From: Microbulbifer variabilis
GTDB taxonomy: Bacteria; Pseudomonadota; Gammaproteobacteria; Pseudomonadales; Cellvibrionaceae
DNA: 64,000 bases
Assembly: GCF_020524905.1 (NCBI RefSeq)
Contig: NZ_JAIVKI010000003.1
Location: 62,001 to 126,000 of the forward strand
Reading direction: 5' to 3'
The notes under the pieces are model-generated. The model was not told the DNA's origin. It saw only the letters and a list, made by a program, of their open reading frames with translations, and did not search any database. Below, piece after piece: positions 54,321-62,409 of the stretch (position 1 is the stretch's first letter; every line of letters starts with the position of its first letter). A program made the translations under genes and the position numbers.

Positions 54321-54970
54321 CGCCTGAATAGGCAGTAGAGTATGGAGTAAACCACTGCCGACTCTCCTGTCTATCGCGAAGGCGACTTTCACAGTAGCCT
54401 TACTGATGTCGAGGCTATAGAAGTGGCACTTGCTCTCTGATGAGGCCGACTTCCAGTAAGATTTTTCTGGGCGCTCTAGAACCCTTTCTGTATTTTGTCT
54501 CTGTTTTTTTCTCACTGGCTTGGTTGAAATTACTACTGGTTAATCGAGAGGCAGTGATATCCATATTGAGTAAAGATTGCGGAGAGTTGCACAATTCGCG
54601 CTTTGAATATGACAATTTTATTGCGGTTAATCCCGCGTTCTTGTACAAGCGTGTTAGGTTTGGCGTCTCTTGTCGGTTAAGTAAAATTTGTGCGGACTAC
54701 TACTAAGTGAATGTCCATGCTGTTTTAGTCAATAACTGTGGGAAGCATTACCTGAGCGTTGGCTGCCAAATGGGCTGAAAAGCATGCTGCAGAACAGAAT
54801 ACAGTGGACTTACCTCCATTTTCTGCCCATTTTGTGAAGTTGGTGACTCAATTGGAAGAGTGGCGGCTGCAACCTCATATATACTTTAGAAAGGCTTCTG
54901 CGCAGCGACAGTGGTTGGAAAGGCTGCTATCCAGGGGCTGGTAATCACCGCTGGTGCAGGGGAGTGGCAG
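54321..54970. other. Intergenic region, no reliable gene
   Basis: 650 bases. Weak reading frames occur (for example one of 88 codons at 54440-54706 with a hydrophobic stretch) but none has a ribosome binding site or family. The Shine-Dalgarno GGGGAG around 54959-54964 belongs to the next gene. Confidence 0.4.
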
Positions 54971-55375
54971 TTGAAATATTTAGGGCGTGTCTATCTGACT
55001 CTTAATTTGTTGTTTTTTGCATCTATCGGTCTCGGGGCACTATTTAACCCGGCGTCTTTTGCCGAGGCTATCGGTTTTGCTTTTACTGCCCCCACCGCAG
55101 TGCCTGAATTCCTCGCAACTTATGCCGGCTTTATGTTGGCCATAGCTGTCCTTCTGCTCGTAGCTCTAGCCATGCGCCCGCATCGCAGAGCGGCTTATGC
55201 TTCTCTTGCTATCTCTTATATTGGGTTTGCGGCTGGCCGTCTCTTTGGCATGTTTGCTGGCAGCAGCTTTGATGAACGCAATTTGCTGTTCTTCGCCCTG
55301 GAAGTGGTTATGGTGCTTTGGGGGCTCTATTGCTATCGGGAATCCCGCTGGCTTCCCTTGCAGCATGGGCATTAG
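54971..55375 (+). CDS. DUF4345 membrane protein
   Basis: 134 residues from TTG 54971, chosen because GGGGAG lies six bases upstream and the family starts with an RVYL-type segment; an ATG at 54911 would add 20 residues that do not fit. Four hydrophobic helices are seen: YLTLNLLFFASIGLGALF, TYAGFMLAIAVLLLVALAM, AAYASLAISYIGFAAGRLFG and LLFFALEVVMVLWGLYCY. NPASFAEAIGF after the first helix is typical for DUF4345. The function of the family is unknown. Small integral inner-membrane protein. Confidence 0.8.
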   Translation: MKYLGRVYLTLNLLFFASIGLGALFNPASFAEAIGFAFTAPTAVPEFLATYAGFMLAIAVLLLVALAMRPHRRAAYASLAISYIGFAAGRLFGMFAGSSFDERNLLFFALEVVMVLWGLYCYRESRWLPLQHGH

Positions 55376-55539
55376 TTCGCTACCAACAAATAACTGATCA
55401 CCTCCATAGCTTATTAGCCGGCAGTCTTGGATTGCAGGCGATTTTTCTATTGGCGTTATTACAATAAAAAGCTTGGCCTACGCTTTATGGGCGTTTGCCC
55501 GCAGTGGCTGCCGCAACATGTCACTAATGGATATGGGTA

Positions 55540-56490
55540 ATGTCTCAATTCCAAAGCCTAGTGGAAGCCTTGGTTATTTTGGTTGCGCTTTGTGCCTGCG
55601 CGATTTGGCTGCGCAGTCGCGGGGTGATTCTTGAGGAAGAGCAGGGGATTTTTGGGCGCTTGGCAACAGACTTTGCGTTGCCCGCGGTTATTTTACATAG
55701 CCTAATCGAAGTTCCCTTTTCTTCTCAGGCTCTTCTTCCTGCCTTCGCCCTATTTACTGTCAGTATTGCAATCATGGTACCCGCGTGGATTGTGGGCAAA
55801 GTGATGGGACTGGAACGCAAGACCCTTGGCTCCATTGTCTTGGTTGCAGGTTTTGGTGGCTCTTCGAGCCTAGGGTTATCGCTAATTCGCCGGGTTTTTC
55901 ATGATGATCCACTCGTTATGCGAGATAGTGTCCTGATCGGTGAATATGGCGCACTTCTATCGGTATTCACTATCGGCGTTGCAGTGGCTATTTATTTCGG
56001 TCGGGATGAAGTAGAGCAGGCCAATGTCTGGCAGGCCTGTAAACCTTTTTTTGTGTCGCCTATTTTTATCACGATGATTTTAGGCACAGCCATCTCCCTG
56101 TTCGGTTTGCCTCAGGGTAGTGTTGTTGTGCGATTACTTGAGGATATTTTACGGATTTCAGGGCAGTCCCTAATTGTATTGGTGGCATTTAGTATCGGTC
56201 TTGCCCTACGCCCGATCGCTGTGCGACAGCTCGCTGGACTGATTCTGGTGGTCGCCCTTTTGAAGTTAGTAGCCGAGCCTATGGTGGCCTGGGCTCTGGC
56301 AATGCCAATTAAGCTGCCGCATATTGAGCGGGAACTATTGGTTTTGCAGGCGGCAATGCCCTCTGGAGCCATTGCCGCCGTATTGGCGAAGCGCTATGGA
56401 TGCGATGGTGGGGTTGCTTCGGCCATGGTGGTTGCCACCTCCGTTATTAGCTTGATAACCCTACCTTTGACACTCTACTTTGAAAGTTAG
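55540..56490 (+). CDS. AEC (auxin efflux carrier) family transporter
   Basis: 316 residues, about ten hydrophobic helices in two five-helix halves. AEC family signs: FGRLATDFALPAVILHSL (residues 40-57) with the unwound Pro in ALPAVIL, and LLVLQAAMPSGAIAAVLAKRYG (about 265-290) with the equivalent MPSGA break. Many bacterial AEC members export organic acids or amino acids (malate, malonate, PIN-like auxins); the substrate here is unknown. Upstream gap of 165 bases from DUF4345, start ATG 55540. Confidence 0.9.
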   Translation: MSQFQSLVEALVILVALCACAIWLRSRGVILEEEQGIFGRLATDFALPAVILHSLIEVPFSSQALLPAFALFTVSIAIMVPAWIVGKVMGLERKTLGSIVLVAGFGGSSSLGLSLIRRVFHDDPLVMRDSVLIGEYGALLSVFTIGVAVAIYFGRDEVEQANVWQACKPFFVSPIFITMILGTAISLFGLPQGSVVVRLLEDILRISGQSLIVLVAFSIGLALRPIAVRQLAGLILVVALLKLVAEPMVAWALAMPIKLPHIERELLVLQAAMPSGAIAAVLAKRYGCDGGVASAMVVATSVISLITLPLTLYFES

Positions 56491-56511
56491 TGATTTCACT
56501 GTAGTAGTTGA

Positions 56512-57366
56512 TCAGGCTGTTATTTTCCCAGAGTCCCTATCGCTTGAGTGTTGCTCCACGTTGGCAGTTTCCTCTTGTTGCCCGCCATGTAATTTGCCAT
56601 CCACAGCCTGGCGGAAAACTTCTTTGTAATCCTTAAATTCCGTGCCCATTAATCGGTCCCACCAAGTGAAGTAAAAACCGTAATTGCCCTGGAAGCGCTG
56701 GTGGTGCAGATCGTGATGGGTGGTGGTGGTCATATTATCCATAACGCCGTCTACCCAGCCGCGCGGGTGGAATTCTCGCCCGGTGTGCAGCATGGCGTTG
56801 CGGAAAATCATAACGAAAAGGAAGCTGAGCCAAATGCTTGGGTGCAGTGGTATCGTTAGGGCAATCAGTGGTGAGAAAAGCCCATTGATAAAAATTTCAC
56901 CTATGGAAAAGCTATAGGCTGTCCAAGGAGTGGGTGTTCGCGACATATGGTGTAGCTTGTGGAAGTGCTTAAACAACTTCGGATGGTGCATAGCCCGGTG
57001 GGTCCAGTAGAAATAAGCGTCATGGAGCAAGATAACCACGGGCAGGCTCAGGATGCCCCACCAAAGAGGGTAATCACTCCAATTCCAGTACAGCTTGGCT
57101 ATCCCCATATCCTGTAGCAAATTTATGCTGATGCCGAACAGGGTGAAAATACAGACGGTCAGCATGGAGTAGCTGACTTCACGGCGTATATCCCCCCAGC
57201 TCGCACGGCGCTTCTGGATGCGGCGTTTGTTCATCCAGGCGCGAAACAGCCAACTCGCGCAAATACTCATCACAGATGCGGCCAATACATAGCGGAATAA
57301 GGTCAACTTAAAGTGGGTGGTTCCGTAATGAGCCACATCTGCGAGGAACTCCATATTATTCACCAT
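56512..57366 (-). CDS. Fatty acid hydroxylase / sterol desaturase superfamily protein
   Basis: 284 residues (or 280 from the ATG at 57354). Integral membrane di-iron oxygenase with the conserved histidine boxes HDAYFYWTHRAMHH (about residues 117-130), HFHKLHH (133-140) and, after the next helix, THHDLHHQRFQGNYGFYFTWWDRLMGTEF (about 217-246). Helices near residues 22-45, 68-85, 100-118 and 160-185 surround them. Superfamily members use O2 and reduced iron to hydroxylate or desaturate lipids or carotenoids; the substrate is not recognisable. The C-terminus is hydrophilic. Convergent with the AEC transporter (21-base gap). Confidence 0.9.
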   Translation of the reverse strand: MVNNMEFLADVAHYGTTHFKLTLFRYVLAASVMSICASWLFRAWMNKRRIQKRRASWGDIRREVSYSMLTVCIFTLFGISINLLQDMGIAKLYWNWSDYPLWWGILSLPVVILLHDAYFYWTHRAMHHPKLFKHFHKLHHMSRTPTPWTAYSFSIGEIFINGLFSPLIALTIPLHPSIWLSFLFVMIFRNAMLHTGREFHPRGWVDGVMDNMTTTTHHDLHHQRFQGNYGFYFTWWDRLMGTEFKDYKEVFRQAVDGKLHGGQQEETANVEQHSSDRDSGKITA

Positions 57367-57537
57367 CCATTATTTTGGCGCTGTCAGAGGGGAGCGCTGG
57401 GTATCCAGGATCTATTGGGGTTCTAGGTGCTACTCGCATGGCTAGCTTGTGCACTGTTGCTTCCAGTCTGGAGAGATTTACTGGTGGTGGCTTGCGGAAA
57501 GCGAAAAAATGCTGACGAATTCCGAACCGCTGCCCAT

Positions 57538-58605
57538 TCAGGCGGGCAGTTTGTCGCGGCGGTATTCGGTGGGGGTCTGGTTATGGCGGCGCTTAAAGGC
57601 GGCATTAAAGGGGCTAAGTGATCGGTAGCCAATATCCAGGGCGATGGTCAGCACTGGCAGATGCGCTTGTTCCGGACTGGCCAAGCGGGCACTGGCCTCA
57701 TCGATACGAAATTGATTGAGATATTCGTTGAAGTTGCGATAGCCCAGATGGCGGTTGATCAGGGTGCGCAACAGGTGCTCGCGGGTATTCAGCTGCTCCG
57801 CTAGTTCGCGAATGGTTAGCCCTGTGTGTCGATAGCCGCCACTTTGCATATGCGTCTGTAATTTAACCAGTTGTGCCTGTTGCTGTTCATCCAGGGGGGG
57901 CACTGGTGTCGGAGGTGGGACTTCCTCTTCAGGGAAATCTGTTGGTGGTCGTGGTAGAGAGTCGCCCAGGGCGCTAGGAGACAGTGCCAGCAGCCATAAA
58001 CAGGCGGCCAGGGAAAGGAGACTGGCGAGCAAGGCATGTAGGGTGGGAACGCCGTTGGGGACGGGTCGATAGGCAAATAGGGATTCGGCGCTAATGACGA
58101 TCAGCATATAAGTGCCTACCGCAATCAGCAGTATGGCGCGCAGGCGGCGGCGCTCCTCCACCAAATCCGATTGAAACTGCCCTAGCAGGGTGAGCATACC
58201 CAGGCCGATCAGGCCCAGGCGGGTAAACTGGGACAGATTAAAAAAGACTTCCTCGACCCTATCTCCCAGTGGCATCGGCGCGTGATTGGCGGCAATGCTA
58301 AAGGTGATTGAGAGCCCGATAGGAACCGAGCCCCAATTTGGGAAGGGTTCTTCCTCGCGACAGAGCAGGTGGGTAAACAACCAGAAGGCGGCAGGTACTA
58401 GGATCACCGGTAGGTGAATCAGCAGCGCCATTATCCCGGTAAGGGGAGGGAGTGTCGGCAACAGCAAATAGCAGATTACACCGATCAAAACCAAAATCAG
58501 CCAGCGCCCTGCGGCGAGTCGCCGGTGGTTGACGGAAACCTTGGCCGCAGCCAGTAACAGCAGTGCGCAGGCACCACCAGAAAAAAATAAATAGCCGGAG
58601 GTCAC
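57538..58605 (-). CDS. Membrane AraC-family regulator (7TM sensor plus HTH)
   Basis: 355 residues from GTG 58605 with GGAG seven bases upstream. About seven hydrophobic helices lie in residues 1-215, then a Pro-rich linker (PRPPTDFPEEEVPPPTPVP), then an AraC/XylS-type double helix-turn-helix (residues about 265-350): GLTIRELAEQLNTREHLLRTLINRHLG, YRNFNEYLNQFRIDEAS and ALDIGYRSLSPFNAAFKRRHNQTPTEYR. Membrane AraC proteins of this form probably sense an extracellular or membrane signal. It starts three bases after the stop of the lytic transglycosylase gene, so the pair is almost certainly coupled. Target genes unknown. Confidence 0.9.
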   Translation of the reverse strand: MTSGYLFFSGGACALLLLAAAKVSVNHRRLAAGRWLILVLIGVICYLLLPTLPPLTGIMALLIHLPVILVPAAFWLFTHLLCREEEPFPNWGSVPIGLSITFSIAANHAPMPLGDRVEEVFFNLSQFTRLGLIGLGMLTLLGQFQSDLVEERRRLRAILLIAVGTYMLIVISAESLFAYRPVPNGVPTLHALLASLLSLAACLWLLALSPSALGDSLPRPPTDFPEEEVPPPTPVPPLDEQQQAQLVKLQTHMQSGGYRHTGLTIRELAEQLNTREHLLRTLINRHLGYRNFNEYLNQFRIDEASARLASPEQAHLPVLTIALDIGYRSLSPFNAAFKRRHNQTPTEYRRDKLPA

Positions 58606-58608
58606 GGC

Positions 58609-59175
58609 CTATCTCCAGCGGCTGGCCCAGGCATCCAGGACCTTGCTGCTATAAGTGTGGCGGCCATAGCTGCCGTTGTAGTAGGCGAGGGCGTTGGCTA
58701 GGTTTCCTTTGGCCTTTTGGATGTAATGTTTGAGAATGGTGCAGCCATAGCGCAGGTTGGTATCCATATCGATCAGGTTGTCATCGGGGCGTCCGATTTC
58801 TTTTTTCCAAAATGGCATTACCTGCATCATACCCTGAGCGCCCACTCGAGAAACCGCGTAGGGGTTAAAAGCGCTCTCGATCTGAATCACCGCCAGAACA
58901 ATCTCTGGGCGTAAACCCGCCAGGGTCGCCTCGCGATGCACTGCCTTCAGGACATGCATGCGTCTTTTCGGGTCTTTGATATAGCGTGCCAGAGGCTGGG
59001 ATTTTGACATCAGCCATACCTCAGCATCGAAGCGATCGACAAAGCTGTCCGCCTGAGTGATGGCCTCGCGCAGGGCGAGTCGCAACTCGGGGTCAACTTG
59101 TGTGGTGTTGGTCTGGGATATTGCACTGCAGCAGATAAGGCAGAGCCCCAGTGCGGTAATAACTTTTCTTATCAT
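58609..59175 (-). CDS. Lytic transglycosylase (SLT family 1)
   Basis: 188 residues with a signal peptide (MIRKVITALGLCLICCSAISQ). Muramidase-type transglycosylase that cuts the glycan backbone of peptidoglycan with 1,6-anhydro ends, in the periplasm. Catalytic Glu100 lies in VIQIESAFNPYAVSRVGAQGMMQVMP, followed by NLRYGCTILKHYI and NLANALAYYNGSYGRHTYSSKV, all typical of the goose-lysozyme-like fold of Slt70/MltC. The N-terminal 70 residues before the catalytic domain are a helical extension. It is the first gene of a two-gene unit with the membrane AraC regulator. Confidence 0.9.
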   Translation of the reverse strand: MIRKVITALGLCLICCSAISQTNTTQVDPELRLALREAITQADSFVDRFDAEVWLMSKSQPLARYIKDPKRRMHVLKAVHREATLAGLRPEIVLAVIQIESAFNPYAVSRVGAQGMMQVMPFWKKEIGRPDDNLIDMDTNLRYGCTILKHYIQKAKGNLANALAYYNGSYGRHTYSSKVLDAWASRWR

Positions 59176-59274
59176 ATTGGGAATTTTACGAGATCCAAGG
59201 CGATTGGGTAGCGCCTTTTATGGACCTTTTACGCAAATCTGGGCAGGGAGGCGTGTCTGGGGCGAATGAGACTG

Positions 59275-59314
59275 TGAAATACCAACGAACTTGGATTGCA
59301 TCGTTGGTATTTCA
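59275..59314. repeat. Perfect 14-bp inverted repeat
   Basis: TGAAATACCAACGA (59275-59288) and TCGTTGGTATTTCA (59301-59314), 12-base loop, between proS and the transglycosylase gene. No T-run follows on the minus strand; may be an RNA hairpin, a DNA operator, or a member of an interspersed repeat family. Confidence 0.6.
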
Positions 59315-59362
59315 GCGGGGATATTTTGAGAGAGATAAAAAATTATCTATCTCATTGCCAGA

Positions 59363-61093
59363 TTAGCGCAGGCCGAATTTATCCAGCAGTACTTCTTCCA
59401 GTTGCGATACCGCAAATTCCTGGCTTTCCGCATCGGCACGGCCCTTGTATTCCACTACACCTTTCTCCAGGCCGCGGTCGCCGATGACGAGGCGGTGGGG
59501 GATACCGATCAGCTCGACATCCGCGAGCATAGCGCCCAGGCGAGCCTTGGGCTCATCCATTAGCAGCACATCGACGCCTTTGGCGCGTAGGGATTCGTAC
59601 AGGTGTTCGCACTTTTCCCGCACCACATCGCTCTTGTGCATATTGATGGGCACAATCGCTAGCTGGAAGGGCGCTATGGCATCTGGCCAGATAATGCCGG
59701 AGTCGTCGTGGTTTTGCTCGATAGCAGCGGCGACAATACGGGATACACCGATGCCGTAACAGCCCATGGGCATGACCTGCTCCTTGCCGTTCTCATCGAG
59801 TACGGTGGCGTTCATGGCGCGGCTGTACTTGTCACCCAATTGGAAAATATGGCCGACTTCGATACCGCGTTTGATTTCCAGGGTGCCCTGGCCGTCTGGA
59901 CTGGCGTCACCGGCAACGACATTGCGCAGGTCTTCGACACGGCCGAGTTCCACGTCGCGACCCCAGTTCACACCGGTGAAGTGGTAATCGTCGCGGTTAG
60001 CGCCACAGATAAAGTCCGCCAGGTGCGCCGCGGATCTGTCCACAATAGTTTCGACTTTCATGCCGACAGGGCCTAAAGAACCGATATTGCAGCCCAGTTC
60101 TTCGGCGATTCGTTGCTCCGGGGCAAATTGCAATGGGCTGGCGATGCCGGCCAGTTTTTCCGCTTTTAGCTCGTTCAGTTCGTGGTCGCCGCGCAATACC
60201 AGCGCTACCAGCGGTGCGGTCTCACCTTCTTCACATTCACCCAGCACTATCAGGGTTTTTACCGAATGGGCGGGATCGCTGTTCAGGAATTTACTGACAT
60301 CGGCAATGGTTTTCTGTCCAGGCGTGTGTACTTCCTGCAACTCCCGGCTGGGCGCCGCGCGCTCGCCGACAGGGGCTACGGCTTCGGCCAGCTCTACGTT
60401 GGCGGCGTATCGAGATTCGGTGGAGAAGGCGATATCGTCTTCACCGCTTTGTGCCAGGACGTGGAATTCATGAGAGCTGGAACCACCAATAGAGCCGGTA
60501 TCCGCCAACACGGGACGGTAGTCCAGACCAATACGGTCAAAGATGCGGCAGTAAGCGCCGTGCATGATGTCGTAGGTTTCCTGCAGGGAATCCGCATCCA
60601 CGTGGAAGGAGTAGGCATCCTTCATGGTGAATTCGCGCGCGCGCATTACACCGAAACGTGGGCGAATTTCGTCGCGGAATTTAGTTTGCACCTGGTAGAA
60701 ATTGGCCGGCAGCTGTTTGTAGCTTTTGATCTCATTGCGAATCAGATCGGTGATCACTTCTTCATGGGTAGGACCCAGGCAGAAATCATTGGTGTGGCGG
60801 TCCTGGATACGCAGTAGTTCCGGGCCATATTGCTGCCAGCGCCCGGATTCCTCCCAAAGTTCCGCCGGCTGCACCACCGGCATCAGTACTTCTAGGGAGC
60901 CGGCGTTATCCATCTCCTCACGCACAATGCGCTCTACCTTGCGCAGTACGCGCAGGCCGGTGGGCAGCCAGGTGTAGAGACCGGAGGATAGGCGACGGAT
61001 CATGCCGGCGCGCAGCATCAGCTGGTGGCTGATTACTACCGCGTCGTTGGGCGTTTCTTTTTGGGTTGCGATGAGGTAACGGGATGCGCGCAT
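59363..61093 (-). CDS. proS: Prolyl-tRNA synthetase, bacterial long form
   Basis: 576 residues from ATG 61093; E. coli ProS has 572. Class II synthetase motifs are visible: [19 protein letters not shown] in the N-terminal active-site part (about residues 36-54), [15 protein letters not shown], then [27 protein letters not shown] (motif 2 region). Residues about 220-400 are the editing (INS/YbaK-like) insertion typical of the bacterial form. The C-terminal anticodon domain begins around residue 470 ([14 protein letters not shown]). It is a single-gene unit; the inverted repeat at 59275 follows its stop by 49 bases. Confidence 0.96.
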   Translation of the reverse strand: MRASRYLIATQKETPNDAVVISHQLMLRAGMIRRLSSGLYTWLPTGLRVLRKVERIVREEMDNAGSLEVLMPVVQPAELWEESGRWQQYGPELLRIQDRHTNDFCLGPTHEEVITDLIRNEIKSYKQLPANFYQVQTKFRDEIRPRFGVMRAREFTMKDAYSFHVDADSLQETYDIMHGAYCRIFDRIGLDYRPVLADTGSIGGSSSHEFHVLAQSGEDDIAFSTESRYAANVELAEAVAPVGERAAPSRELQEVHTPGQKTIADVSKFLNSDPAHSVKTLIVLGECEEGETAPLVALVLRGDHELNELKAEKLAGIASPLQFAPEQRIAEELGCNIGSLGPVGMKVETIVDRSAAHLADFICGANRDDYHFTGVNWGRDVELGRVEDLRNVVAGDASPDGQGTLEIKRGIEVGHIFQLGDKYSRAMNATVLDENGKEQVMPMGCYGIGVSRIVAAAIEQNHDDSGIIWPDAIAPFQLAIVPINMHKSDVVREKCEHLYESLRAKGVDVLLMDEPKARLGAMLADVELIGIPHRLVIGDRGLEKGVVEYKGRADAESQEFAVSQLEEVLLDKFGLR

Positions 61094-61318
61094 AGGAATA
61101 AACTGGGTTCAATTATCGGTAAGCTGGTTATTTTACGCTATTCACCCGCTAATAAATATTGCCGGATAGCCTCCCGTGTGGGCTCTGTTATTTGTGCGGA
61201 AGTGACACCCTGCAGATACGGGGAAGAAGGCGATTTAATGACTTTGTAGCGGGTGCGATAAAGGCGGGTGCGATAAAGTGTGGGTCTATGCCCACCAGGA
61301 AAATAGTGTTTTCGGCCA

Positions 61319-61348
61319 ATAAAAAACCCCGCAGTTGCGGGGTTTTGT
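61319..61348. terminator. Bidirectional Rho-independent terminator
   Basis: AAAACCCCGC (61323-61332)-agtt-GCGGGGTTTT (61337-61346), with A and T runs outside. It follows the HU-type gene on the minus strand (six T then AT-rich) and could also end rightward transcription. Confidence 0.9.
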
Positions 61349-61366
61349 GCCAGGGGCAGGAGAGTC

Positions 61367-61774
61367 TTAGGACTCAGCCATTTCCTTCAGCTTCTTCAGC
61401 GGGCGAATTTTCACCTGGATGCTGGCGGGCTTGGCCTTGAACACAGTTTCTTCACCGGTGAAGGGGTTGATGCCTTTACGGGCTTTTTTGGCCGGCTTCT
61501 TCACAGTGGTGATTTTCATCAGGCCCGGCAGGGAGAACTCGCCTGCGGCGCGCTTCTTGATGTGACCTTCGATGATATCGCTCAGCTCGTCCAGTACAGA
61601 CTGAACCTGCTTGCGGGACAGTTCAGTATTTTCAGCGATCTGGTTCAGCATCTGGGTTTTGGTGAACTTATCTTTGATCGCTTTTACTTTCTTGGCTGGA
61701 GCGGCAGCGGCTTTTTTTGCTGGAGCCTTCTTAGTGGCAGCGGTTTTGCTGGCAGCTTTCTTGGCGATTGCCAT
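61367..61774 (-). CDS. HU-family DNA-binding protein with histone H1-like N-terminal tail
   Basis: 135 residues with AAGGAAG eight bases before the ATG. The first 35 residues are almost only Ala/Lys with repeating KKA motifs (KKAASKTAATKKAPAKKAAA), like eukaryotic H1 or AlgP/HctB tails. Residues about 36-130 are an HU/IHF fold: FTKTQMLNQIAENTELSRKQVQSVLDELSDIIEGHI and then the arm region RKGINPFTGEETVFKAKPASIQVKIRPL, with the conserved NPFTGE turn in HU. It should bind and bend DNA and neutralise it through the tail. Single gene, own terminator. Confidence 0.9.
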   Translation of the reverse strand: MAIAKKAASKTAATKKAPAKKAAAAPAKKVKAIKDKFTKTQMLNQIAENTELSRKQVQSVLDELSDIIEGHIKKRAAGEFSLPGLMKITTVKKPAKKARKGINPFTGEETVFKAKPASIQVKIRPLKKLKEMAES

Positions 61775-62062
61775 GGCTTACTTCCTTCTTTGTTGTTCGG
61801 TGTATATCCGGTAAAAATGTGTTCGGTCTCCCGCTGCGCTGCATCCACAAAACGGCGTCTCAGCGGGTGATGGTGGGAAGTATATATAGTTTTTGTTCGG
61901 CCGCACGGGAAAATACTAGAAAAATAGTGCTTTTTCTCTGTTTCCTCCCCAATTTGAGACCCCAAACCCCTTCTACAAAGGCCAAAAGGGTGTGTCTGCT
62001 TCTTCCCTCTGGGGGGCTCATGTATACTCTGTCCCCCTTTTTCCAGCATCGGGTACTAAGTC

Positions 62063-62332
62063 ATGCCGATCTATGAATACCAGTGCAATGCCTGTGGCCA
62101 CGAGATGGAGGCCCTGCAACGCATGAGCGATGATCCGCTCAAAGACTGTCCGGCCTGTGATAAGGCCGAATTGCAAAAGAAGATTTCAGCAGCGGGATTC
62201 CGCCTCAAGGGCGGTGGCTGGTACGAGACAGACTTTAAGACCGGCAGCAAGAAAAACCTTGCCGGCGATGCCGCCAATGGCACCAAGGCCAAAAATTGCC
62301 AGCCTGCAAAGGCGGCGGCGAAGACGGCTTAA
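62063..62332 (+). CDS. FmdB-type zinc ribbon protein
   Basis: 89 residues. The N-terminal ribbon is MPIYEYQCNACGHEME with a second pair CPACDK near residue 34, the classical FmdB/CxxC regulatory-protein pattern (four Cys: two CxxC pairs). Residues 35-60 have the conserved KISAAGFRLKGGGWYETDF. The C-terminal 30 residues are Lys/Ala-rich. It is located directly before aspS (77-base gap), a common arrangement in Gammaproteobacteria. Function uncertain; members may be regulatory. Confidence 0.9.
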   Translation: MPIYEYQCNACGHEMEALQRMSDDPLKDCPACDKAELQKKISAAGFRLKGGGWYETDFKTGSKKNLAGDAANGTKAKNCQPAKAAAKTA

Positions 62333-62409
62333 AGCCGCTGTGCGGTGCCGCCAGTGCGGTGTACTCTCTATTTAACCTTTTTACCTATCGATAACGGGAA
62401 TTTTCATCC

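Noticed and set aside
54440-54706. 88-codon frame with a hydrophobic stretch
   Set aside because: No ribosome binding site and no family; overlaps an equally poor frame on the other strand.
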